DNA of 64,000 nucleotides from Carposina sasakii (lineage: Eukaryota > Arthropoda > Insecta > Lepidoptera > Carposinidae), in assembly GCA_014607495.2 (NCBI GenBank), contig CP053172.1, forward strand, positions 2,742,888 through 2,806,887, read 5' to 3'. The notes below the pieces were generated by a model that saw nothing but the letters and a program-made list of their open reading frames with translations, made no database searches and was not told where the DNA came from. The position numbers and the translations under genes were made by a program. Within the stretch, counting starts at the first letter, position 1, and each line of letters opens with the position of its first letter. Below, one piece after another: positions 11,871 through 22,300 of the stretch.

Positions 11871-12644
11871 ATGTCGAATAGACATTTGTTTTTGAAATCG
11901 GGCTTTGTCCGTGCACCACTGCAAAATGGAGTTGGTAGATATGTCTGCCAATTACAAAGAATTGTCCTCAAATTTTGTAAAAGCAATGGAGCTAGTCGTG
12001 GAATAAGGTATTATTACGTTAAATTGCTAGTAATTCTTATCTGTACAATATATGCTTAGTAAGTAAGTATCTTGTTGCACGGTAATCAACAAATAAACCG
12101 CCTATTTCAGGGATTTTATTGAGCAAGATTTGGTGGACTTTGCAAAGCAAAATCCTGGTATTGTAGTCTACCTAAAACCTCGCCGCCATCGCGGCCCTGT
12201 TGTCGTTGGTGAATACTGTAAGTTTAATTCAAAAACTATCTTATCTAGTTTTGATTAGATGTTTTCATTCATAAATTTATATTATCTCAATCCTACATTA
12301 AAAACTATGTTTCTCAAATTACAGTAAACGGAGACAGAGTATGGATGAGTATGCACAACAAAACACATTCAGAAATCACCAAATGGATTGAAAACTTACG
12401 TACACAGCAAGGAGATATCTCCGCAACACGCCTCCGTAAATACCAGTACACAGACTATCCATCTGTACAAGGACCCTGGAGTCCATTCACTTTTAAAGAC
12501 CCAGAATTGAATACAGTAAAACTTCCTAACCAGAAATTTGGTGCAAATAATCGTCTGCCAATGTCAGCAACGGAACATCTGAGGCTAATGTTTGAGCAGC
12601 AGAAAATAGGAGAGCCGGAGAAAGAATTGAAAACCGCTGAATAG
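11871..12644 (+). CDS. mRpL43: Mitochondrial ribosomal protein L43
   Basis: Three exons, 11871-12007, 12111-12217 and 12325-12644, join in phase to 187 codons plus TAG. The junctions are ATAAG/GTATTA to TTTCAG/GGAT and ATACT/GTAAGT to TTACAG/TAAAC. The protein is a large-subunit component of the mitochondrial ribosome. The N-terminal part carries the L51/S25/CI-B8 (thioredoxin-like) fold expected for L43: [19 protein letters not shown], then [19 protein letters not shown] and [20 protein letters not shown], ending in GEYLNG. The C-terminal half has the family's conserved [14 protein letters not shown] block. The ATG chosen is the first in frame and gives the short basic leader [14 protein letters not shown] usual for L43. 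Length is close to animal L43 proteins. Possible poly(A) signals follow at about 12676 and 13034. It is convergent with the zinc-finger gene downstream. Confidence 0.96.
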
Positions 12645-13089
12645 AAACTAGGACTGAAATATGACTAGCCCTTATTAATAAACTATCTTGCTAAGTCAGT
12701 ACAACTAACTATTCATTCTGATAACAAAAAATGGTAAGATACATTTTGTTGATCTACACTAGACTAAGAAAACCTACTTTGTTTTAAACAAAACAACAAC
12801 AACTTGGTAAAAGGAAATAAGAATAAATCCTATTCCTAGAAAGTGGTCTCTATAAAGGGACCATCAAGCTGAAAAAGTTGCTAGATCATCACAGGATAAA
12901 CTAGGAACTGAAAATCAGTGACATAGTTAGAAAATTTTACAATTGAAGGGTAGTTATTCTAGTTCCTTAATAGGGGTGTAGTCAGTTATATGTTATACTT
13001 AGATTAAGATATATTAGTATTTGTAGATAACTTGTACAGAATTAAATAAAAAATTGTTGAAAACATTAGTCTCTTTCGCTAAAAAAACA
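12645..13089. other. mRpL43 3' UTR and flank
   Basis: AT-rich sequence after the stop. AATAAA-type signals are visible near 12676, 12827 and 13034. No other feature is seen. Confidence 0.5.
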
Positions 13090-13320
13090 CCTGTACACAC
13101 ACGGGTGTGTCAAACAGCCCCTTCTGCAGAGGATGCAAGGAGGCGGAAGAAACGCCACAGCACGTGATCATGGAATGTACAAGCTTGGCCGAACAAAGGG
13201 CACTAATCCTCTGATCGCCTGCATAGAAGGCTGCTGACCTGGGAAAATCTGGTTTGGTTGGAGTAGACAGGTGAGGTAAAATATGTACAATGGCCTCACT
13301 TATAGAGGCTAAGTGTGCAA
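13090..13320 (+). pseudogene. LINE ORF2 C-terminal fragment (RNase H-type clade)
   Basis: The + strand encodes GVSNSPFCRGCKEAEETPQH followed by VIMEC, a CxxC-x8-H-x4-C zinc knuckle. The same motif, CRACMEEEETAAHLLLRC, closes ORF2 of the element at 32329-37217. Stops follow soon after. This is a 5'-truncated, decayed relative of that R1/I/LOA-like clade. Confidence 0.65.
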
Positions 13321-13465
13321 ACTAACTAACTAGTCTCTTTGGCAAAGCATAAACTTTATGTGAATATTTTTATCAGGAACTAATAGATAAACCCTGTTCA
13401 CTTTGGCTGAAGTAAAATATTTCCATTATCATACCTCCAGAATTTAATACCTTACAGTTTCTCTA

Positions 13466-13600
13466 TTGAGGGATCGCCCGCCACCGGGCCCTATACCTTC
13501 CGCTGACCCTCGGATCTGCCTACTCATGATCACGAACACAAGACACTACAGTCGCAACGAGAAGCCAGATCCAAGCACCTAGCATGCAACCATAAATACA
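13466..13600. repeat. Terminal part of the GCCCGCCACCGGGCCC repeat family
   Basis: CTATTGAGGGATCGCCCGCC and the following CTGACCCTCGGATCTGCCTA to GACACTACAGTCGCAACGAG are nearly identical to one arm of the palindrome at 46919-47130. Only one end is present. Confidence 0.65.
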
Positions 13601-13699
13601 TAGCTGCTAATCCGAAAACCAATAACCTTACAGTTTGCCAAACACTGAACATAATAGTAGTACTTAAGTACTACTGTTGCTTATAATTATCCTCCAGAC

Positions 13700-14313
13700 C
13701 AGTGGCGGCTACTGAAATTTTTAGATGGGAGTTTACATTTTTTTTTTATTTTAGCGCATGCAAAATTACAGTTTGGAAACGCCGCGCATGATAACTCCCT
13801 TAACGAATGAAACTATTCTCACCACAAAACACTATATGCTCCAATCCTCACTGTTAGTTATTAAAATTCAGATGACCCAATGAAACACATTAAAGACAAC
13901 CATATAGCGTTCTAACTCGGACTAAGCGACATCTAGTGGCCGCATACGCACACTACGAATTAATGTGAGCGGCGCTCCAGATTAGGCTAATTTTTCATAC
14001 GAAATCTTCTGTTTCACGCGTCGGCTTATGTCGGTATGTCTCTTTCGCACTCATTGAATACAGTACTAGGAAGCGTACCAAATTTCGTTTCATTGGAGCG
14101 CGATCGCTAGGCTCTACTCGATACATAAGATTACTAGGGATTTGGTATCTCCTCTTAAGATTACAACTTACTTGAGACGAACGCGTAGACACTATTGTAT
14201 AAACATAGAAGAATTGAAAGATAATTATAAATATAGAGAAATATTGATTGCCTATGTAATCTTCGTGGGTGGGACTGCATTGCACAAGCGCTCCTTAGGA
14301 CGAGCCGCCAGTG
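13700..14313. mobile_element. hAT-type MITE with exact 8-bp target duplication
   Basis: A 614-bp non-coding element begins CAGTGGCGGCT and ends AGCCGCCAGTG, so the termini are inverted with one mismatch. It is flanked on both sides by CTCCAGAC (13692-13699 and 14314-14321), the 8-bp duplication typical of hAT transposition. A second copy with its own 7/8 duplication is at 38853-39350. No transposase is present. Confidence 0.88.
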
Positions 14314-15479
14314 CTCCAGACTATTTCTGCCAGTGGCCAATCTCTATCGGGAGAATACAGTGTGTGCTAACAGGATCAATCTCTATTCCTATTTCTCTCA
14401 TGGTCCAATGAGAAGGATAACTGACAACTAGAGACAGATCAGGGATGCAAAACCAATGGCTTTTGGTTTGTTTAATTTCAGGGTTCAGAAATAAAACTGG
14501 TGTGTTTCTGGATAATCTGCCATGGCCCACATATTATTATACTAGAGCCAAGAACCAGAATAAAGAAAACTACAACTTGAATCAACAAACCAAACTTTTT
14601 ACTGAAATGTTTATAAACTTAACCAGTCTCTTCAACATAAAAATGTCTTCCTCTTATGTACCTAAGTTAATTACCCTAATGAAACAAAAATAAAATAAAA
14701 GGTTCTATAAACATGAAAAAACATATTCAAGAACTATTGTTAACAGCAAAGTAAAGAATACTTAAATACTGGTAAAATGTAGGTGCTTCAACATAATATA
14801 AAAACATAACATTTACTATATCACATTTATCATTAGTGACTTATAAATACCACAGATTCAAAGTGATAATTGCTGATAAAGTTTTTCCTTTTTTAACCGA
14901 CTTCAAAAAGAGAGGTTATCAATTCGTCTGTATGTTTTTTATTTTTATTTTTTATCCATCTATCGGATGCAGGAGAGAACCACAATCAAATGCGAAATCC
15001 TAGAACGCGATATCGAAGTTTCTCACAATGATTGGAATATATATGTCGTGGCCAAATCACTTTAATAGTAATTTCATGAAATGGTCGGTTAGGTTAGGTT
15101 AGTATCATGAAATTATCAATTCATTATCATCATATGGTCAAGAGCATTTTGACCATTTCATGATATAAATAATTCAACGATATGGCCACGACATATACAT
15201 GGGCCGAATAATTACTAGCGGCCCCGGCCGGAAGCGCTTCCGTTTTCACCAACTCCACATGCATTATAAAGTAATATGTTCTGACTGATTCTTTAAGGTA
15301 GAAACATGATATTTGGACAGTGGCCTCCTTGTGTAATGTATAGGAACACTAAAAAGGGCTTTCCAAAAGTTGTTCCTACAGGAACAAGAAAAAAATAAGT
15401 TATACAAATATTAGTGAGTGATCTTACTATCTTAGAAAGTATCCAGTGACGCAGAAGTGGAGAAAAATAAAACAAATCT
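14314..15479. repeat. Intergenic stretch with a short foldback at 15035-15185
   Basis: No gene is seen. From 14895 it contains a TTTTTAACCGACTTCAAAAA motif, very common in lepidopteran repeats. At 15035-15185 inverted ends (TATATGTCGTGGCCA and TGGCCACGACATATA) enclose palindromic ATTTCATGA/TCATGAAAT words and two to three TTAGG-like units. The rest is unremarkable. Confidence 0.5.
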
Positions 15480-16925
15480 CTACTCCAGTTGCCTTGCAAC
15501 TGGTTTGCTATGACTATTCTTTATATGTATCCTCAAATACCGTGGACTCCGGAATGTTTTCCCACAGTGACACATATGTTGCTTCCCATCATCATAGTGC
15601 ACCCTTTTTATATGTGCACGTAAATACGCCATACTTTTCAACACAGAGTTGCATATTGTACATACTGCTGGTTCAGAATGGCAGTTACGTATATGTGTTT
15701 TAAGTACAGTAGTATGATAGAATACTGCAGGACACTGATCACAGGCTATTTTGTATTCTGGATTTATCTCTATTTGATTTTTACTCCCTGGTCTTCGTTC
15801 TTTATTGTGTACATATCTCATATGCTTTCTAAGCTGGCGGACAGTTTTAAATGTCGAAGAGCATAGAGTGCATTGGTGACTCCTAATATTGCTGTGGACT
15901 GTTCTGATATGTTCCCACCAAGCGGTGTATGTTAAAATTTTAGAACAAACATCACATTTATGTAGTGTTTTCTCTATTTTATCAGTCTTTGGACGGGGTA
16001 CTTTGTGTACAGCAACATGGCTTTTTAAATTTAACTTATTCGTAAAAACTTTGGCACATTCATCACATTCGTACAGTGCAGGCAACTTTACGTGAAAATG
16101 ACTTAAATTGTGTTGCAGAAGAGAGAAGCTGAAATAGATAACATTGATTTACTTACCTATTCATTTACAATATATTCAGGTACAAAATATAACAAACACA
16201 ATTTTTTTTTCTGCAAGCAGAATGTCTAGCCTATACAGTACCTAAATAGAAATCTGATTTTTGTCTACAGATTTTTATTGACTTTGAAACAATGTCGGAA
16301 AACAGAAATTAAATAAAAAATATTCACACACTACACAACACATTAACCTAGTCCCACACTAAGATCCCTAAGGTCTTGTGTCGTGGGTACTAAGCAACGA
16401 TATATAAATACATGGATAATTATAGAAACATCCATGACTCGGAAACAAACATCAATATTCATCATATCAATGTTTGCACCTACCGGGATTCGAACCCAAG
16501 ACCTATGGCGTTGTAGGCAGGGTCACTACCTACTAGACCAATCGGCCATTATTTATAACTAAGTAGGCTTAGTCTTACACTTCTTTCTGTAGGTACCAAC
16601 TTAAACATGAAACTTGCCCTTTGGCCTAGCTAGGAATATGTACTAGTAGCTAGGAATAAGTAGGTAAATAATACCTGTCTTGAAAAATAAGAAAACAAGA
16701 ACTGCATTCCTGTTTCATACAGTCTTTTAAGTCGTTAAAAGGAATTGTTTTTCCAAATAAAATGGGCTCTTGTAGCGTCCGTAACTGAGATTCCATGCAC
16801 CAGTCATAGTTTAGTTCTTCAGTTTTAATTTCTATATTAAATTGAAATGGGTCGCCGCTTTCATGATAGTATGCTTCTTCGATATCATGCTCCTCTTTTA
16901 CAAAAATATCGGAAGGCAAATCCAT
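15480..16925 (-). CDS. C2H2 zinc-finger protein, two exons
   Basis: Exon 1 is 16925-16675 and exon 2 is 16128-15480; the join (CAAGACAG/GTATTA to ATTTCAG/CTTCTC) gives 299 codons plus TAG. The acidic N-terminus has FVKEEHDIEE and IEIKTEEL (residues 1-40), including a sumoylation-like IKTE motif. An incomplete-looking finger, CSSC at 74-77 with histidines at 90-96, is split by the intron and becomes complete only when spliced. Five canonical C2H2 fingers follow from residue 103 (YECDECAKVF, HKCDVCSKIL, HQCTLCSSTF, IACDQCPAVF, AVCTICNSVL), then a final CxC-type finger (HMCHCGKTF). The protein should be a nuclear DNA-binding factor; its target is unknown. There is no ZAD or BTB domain. Such genes are numerous and fast-evolving in Lepidoptera, so no symbol is given. 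The 546-bp intron holds a SINE. Confidence 0.88.
16335..16553 (-). mobile_element. tRNA-derived SINE inside the zinc-finger intron
   Basis: Read on the - strand it starts GGCCGATTGGTCTAGTAGGT (A-box-like) and has GGTTCGAATCCC (B box), then a body containing CCACGACACAAGACC and ending GTGTGTGAATATTTTT. Partial copies of the body occur at 20515-20590 (+) and 45580-45720 (-). The tRNA-like head is intact enough to show a pol III promoter. It lies within the 16129-16674 intron. Confidence 0.85.
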
Positions 16926-18657
16926 TGCACTGCGGATTTACAATGATGATTTTCATAGGCAAATTTATTTTAGATAAGAGATATTATATAAGTAATTGCG
17001 GGATTCTGTATTTGATACACGAAAATTATATACTTCCATAATATTTAATGAAGGAATAACACATCAATCAAATGCAATGTAAATAAATAAAAACTAAACT
17101 ATGTACCTAACTAACCTAAAAATGTGAATCTTTTTTCATTTTTGGGTTCTGCGTTGAAAATTGAAGCAGTCGAACTCTGTATTCAAAACTGCGTGATATC
17201 GTTATACAAATGTATAAGTCCAATAAATCTTAGTTAAGCGGCTATCAAGGTCTCCTTATCAATTTTATACATCATCAGAAAAATTTCCTGCATACTTCAT
17301 TGGCTGGCATCTCCGGTTCCAAAAAAGAATTCTCGCAATATATCTACGGAACCGATTTGCTAAATATCGGCACGCTCATGGCCAGTTTTTTTTTTATGTA
17401 TATAAGAAGTCCAGCCTGAGCACGGCGTTATTTAAACATACAGCCAAATCATAAATTTACATAATTTTGCATATGGCAATAATTTATTTCACTCGGACAC
17501 ATTAAGCTTGTGCCAGATACTTATCTATTAAAAGTACGTAACCTTTCAATGTTACCGGCGGCGCAGGGCGCGCGAACGTACCAAGCTGTAGTCTTAAAAG
17601 CTTAAACAAAATTTAGTGCTGAAAACGCACGGCAGTTCATTTTTAAATAAATATTAGTGTCGCGAGATCGAATATACAGGTATATATACAGGTACTAGTA
17701 TCTATCCATTATTTAAAAACAGGCCCTTTCTTCAAAAATTTCGTTCACGATCTGCATTCTAAACTTTATATTGTAGGAAGAAATTTTTTTAAAGGGTCGT
17801 TTTGCTTTGTTTTTTGTATTTAAGGCGTGAAGTTTATTTGTTTTTTATTTGTCGTCCGTTACAAATCTGATACCGTTTTAGTATCTTAGTGACCATCAGG
17901 TAAAATTACTGAATGGTTCCAGGCACGACGATGCGACTATACTTTTACTTTTTATGCTTGTTACTTACTTAGTTAGTTACTTACTTATTATTAATTTATA
18001 TTTTTATGTTACAGCCTGCTTACTTACTACTCTATCTAATCATCTCTTCATCTAATTATCACCGATATTTCTAAACAAGATAGTTAGTTTTAAAGGTTTT
18101 GATGCTTTGTATGGATGTGGATCATACCGAAGGAAAATAATATGTGGCTACATACATTTATGAAAAAAAAGAATATTTTTCAAAGATATTAGCCGACACG
18201 GCGATGACGGGAAGTATGGGGAGAAGTTTTGGGATCTAATCTCGAAGAGGATGCATTAATAATTAAAAGTAAATGTTTAGGTAAGTACCTTTGGTAAAAT
18301 AATGAGTAAGATATATCTAAATATAGCTAATTAATATTAAATATTCTTATTCTTTATTGCACATACACAAAAAATATAAAAAAAATAAATAAAATGTGTT
18401 AATAGCTCTAATAATATTTACTGTGGGTTCAAAATTTTCGTACTATGATCTTCCTAATAACAATTTAATACAATAAAGTATCAAGACAATTTTTCCGAAC
18501 TTATTCTTATTCTTTATTGTACACAAAACATAACAATAAACACAAAGAAATTTTCAAAAGGAATGCATACGAACTTAGTGAGTGATACCAACTACGAGAA
18601 AATCTACCACAATTTGACTTTTGCAAACTTAGCGTGGCATGACTAGGTATACATAAG
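16926..18657. other. Intergenic DNA between zinc-finger gene and Arp1
   Basis: Mostly AT-rich. The promoter of the zinc-finger gene must start here but no core element is distinctive. Two TCTTATTCTTTATTG(C/T)ACA words at 18345 and 18504 are of the type often found at ends of lepidopteran repeats. Confidence 0.45.
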
Positions 18658-19197
18658 CCGGCGCCAGACATAGCTTTATTTGATTGAACACTTGTTTGAT
18701 TACCATGTGTGTCACGAGACTTTGAATATGTGTCCAAAGTTTGGACAAAGATTTGCACTTTGCCATGCGGTGTCGGTTTTTTAGCGCACATCAAAGCGTT
18801 CAAAGTTGAATGTGTTCAAATGTTTGCGTAGCCTGCCACACTTGCGTAAAGTCCAGTTGCGCGAGCATTGTTGAGCGAAACGGTTGTGTGAGACTGTATT
18901 GAAATGGTAGTTAATATTCATCAAATACACATAGGTGTCTTGTTCTATTACGGTATATTTCACAAATCCATTCGGGCCTTCTACTTGGACATTTCCTAAA
19001 ATTTTGTTGCACACGTAAAAAATAATTACATGCACATAAATAATAAAATCGTCGTCCATCTTGTTTGTTGTCTACCAACGTACTGTAGGAGTAAAGTCTT
19101 TGCGTAACATGTCTGGCAGGTTGCGCCAATATTTGTTCAAATGTGTTTTTAAAGAATTGCAAAGTGTGCAAATCTTTGAAGCTATGTCTGGCGCCGG
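18658..19197. mobile_element. Non-autonomous DNA transposon upstream of Arp1
   Basis: A 540-bp element bounded by perfect inverted termini: CCGGCGCCAGACATAGCT at the left and AGCTATGTCTGGCGCCGG at the right. Inverted similarity continues inward (AAAGATTTGCACTTTGC against GCAAAGTGTGCAAATCTTT, and a TTTGCGTAGCCTGCCA block). Minus-strand frames of 90-110 codons lie inside but match no transposase I know. It ends 187 bp before the Arp1 ATG. TATACATA occurs just outside both ends but with different spacing, so a target duplication is unproven. Confidence 0.75.
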
Positions 19198-19384
19198 GGA
19201 TATATACATACAAAATATTTCGAATGTGTGGCCCATGCAATTACTTCTTAAATTTTTTTACATTGGCAACATTATTTTTCTGATGTCATTTCGTTTGTTC
19301 GTGGATGTAATTTTGTCGAATGTGATTTTGTAAAAGTGAATAAATTATTGATTTAAATCTAAATTCTGTACAGAATTTGTAATA

Positions 19385-22300
19385 ATGGAGCTTAACGATG
19401 TTATAGTCAACCAGCCCGTCGTGATAGATAACGTAATTATCCCTACCCCCTTACATTTTAGCGAAACAGCTTAAGTAGGCGCACCTTACATTTTCTGTTT
19501 TATTCTAAAAATCTGGACCTAATTCTATATTTCAAAGAGTTTTGTCCTATTTACTTGAATAATAGAGTTTACCTAATGATATCACATGAATGTTTTTACA
19601 CAATAGAACATTTAAATGAGTCATAATAGCTACGTCGACTGGATTCATTTGGTTTTTGAATAACATCTCTTACCGGTTCCTTTTAGGGCTCTGGAGTGAT
19701 CAAAGCGGGTTTCGCTGGCGACCAAATACCAAAATGCAGGTTTCCAAACTAGTAAGTATTGTTATGATGATTCAATTTTGATGTATAAACATTATTACAG
19801 GCTATTTTATGTGAATATAGACTATACCAAATAGAATAAAATTGTATCTTGTTGGATCCTGTATCCCTTTGGATATACAAGCAAATGAATAACTAGACAT
19901 GGAAATATGTGCACATGTATTTGCATTACAATTAAGATTGTTTATAATAGTACTAAAACCTATGTCCAACAGTGGACTTTCCAGGGCTAAAATGATGATG
20001 ATGATAATAGTACTAGGGGCCGCCCACGGCTTCGCCTGTGTGAGAGTGCATTACTCCCGTGCGAAGCCGGGGCGGGTTCCTAGTTATACATTATAAACCT
20101 TCCTTGTGAATCACTCTATTAAAAAAAACTGCATCAAAATCCGTTCCCTGGTTTGAAAGATCTAAGCATATATAAGGACAGACTTTGCTTTATAATATGT
20201 AGTGATAATATAGGTAAATTGCATGTAATTGTAATGTGTGCGAAAAAAATAAATAAAGTATTTTCCTAAAATAATAAAGGTGATAAATAAAACTCTATGC
20301 AAGCCTAGCATGACCTGTGCAACACAATATGGTAAAACAATTTATTGACATTTAGCCTGTCAAAACATGATAATACAGGCTAGCCCTAAGTAGTTTTTAA
20401 GTTAGTTATAGAAATTTCTACCTTTTTGTGTATATTTAGTGTCTTTTCGTGATGTATCGATTCAATGAATCGATTCAGAAATCGATTATTCGATCTCAGA
20501 TTGCCATCCCTACTTAGTACCCACGACACAAGACCTTAGGGATCTTAATGTGGTCCTAAATTAATGTCTTGTGAGTGTGTGAATATTTATTTCTTCTTCT
20601 TCAGCCTATCGCAGTCCACTGCTGGACGTAGCCCTCCCCCAGGGCACACCACAAGGCTACTGCCATAGGGAATCATCATATAGTCACCTATCTATTTATT
20701 TATGAATGTCTTCTAGTATTGGCCGGCCGAAGCACGTGCGTGTAATGGCAGGCGCGTTAGAAGGGGAGCTATTTGTGGGTCCTCGTGCGGAGGAGCATCG
20801 AGGCCTGCTCAGCATCAGGTATCCCATGGAGCACGGCATCGTCACCGACTGGAACGATATGGAGAAGATATGGACCTATATTTACAGTAAGGTGAGTAGG
20901 TATACAAGGTAAATGATGGGCTTGAACTTATTTGTTTGCTAATTTCCTTTTTTTTAGAAACTAGTGAACCGCCCTCCGGCTTCGCACCGGTGCATTGCTG
21001 ATTCATATAAATAAACCTTCCTCTTGAATCACTCCATCTTTTAAATAAAAAAACATATTTAAAAAATCCAAAACCCAACTGCGTAAAAAAGAACCAAACT
21101 ATGTAATAACAAAAAAAACTGAAAAGATGGAAAAAAGCATTTAGATTCATGCTTGTTTTCATCTTTTCAGTTTTTTTTATTATCACATTGTTTGGTTCAT
21201 GAAGAAGGTATAAAAGAGGAGGTGGGACTATGAAGTGAGTCGTGTGGCAATTGTGAGGCCATGACGTCATGATAGGGGCGGAGCTTCAGCGACAGTGTAA
21301 CGCAGCAGCTGTAACCACACGCTTGTGCTCCGAGATGTAACCGTATTAAAATTACAAAGACACTAGCGTTTTTATCAGGGTACTTTTTTTTACTAAAACG
21401 TGGTTTCTTCAATTAGCCGCTTAACAGTAGCCACATTATTTTCGAAATTCGTCATATAAAGAAACCCGCCCTCTCAAATTCAGCAAACCATCGCCTCACG
21501 GTGCTCAAGCAAGGTGCTTCTCCCAAAAGCATTTTGAAGACGAGCGGCACAGTCTTGCGGAGAGAGAGAACTTTTAAAATCATAAAAAAAAACATCGCTC
21601 TAAAATCTTTTCGACTTAATTCCATTTTCGTTGAGTACGTAGAACTTTGATGTGTGATAAAAAACAATTGACAAATGATTTCCCGCCAATAGTTTTTTTT
21701 TTATTACTAAGAAGGTTGCAACGTTTAAAAAATATAACATTCGAAATTCAAATAGTTCCGATTAGATAGAAGTAGACTTTTAGTGTGCCCCATGTACAGT
21801 AGATACTGTCTCCCAGGACCAACTATCAACCTTCTCGGAGGAACACCCTGTCCTGCTGACGGAGGCGCCGCTCAACCCGCGCCGGAACAGGGAGAAGGCG
21901 GCCGAGCTATTCTTTGAGGGGCTTAATGTGCCCGCGCTGTTTATATCTATGCAGGCTGTGCTGAGTTTGTAAGTGCCTGCACCGGTATGATGAATTTGGT
22001 GAGAGCGAGATGTCTCACTTTTAAACGTCAAATTCACAGAGCTAATAATAACTAGATAAAATAACAGCCAATTTCTATAACTAATCTTGAGAGATTTTTT
22101 GCATATCTCAGATTTAATCTTCAAATTGTTTTCATACAAAATTTCAAATTAGGAATAAATAAATCCGAGATTCTTTTTTATCTTTCGTATTGAAATTGGC
22201 CGTAAGTGGATGTACTTTGCATGAAAAAATATACTTAAGAATTATAAGACACTCGTTCTCGAGCCAGGACTGAAGGAATTAAGGCTGATAGAAGTGGTTT

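Noticed and set aside
15088..15102. Interstitial telomeric TTAGG repeat
   Set aside because: Only two to three units (GGTTAGGTTAGGTTAG); too short to mean more than a chance or MITE-internal motif.
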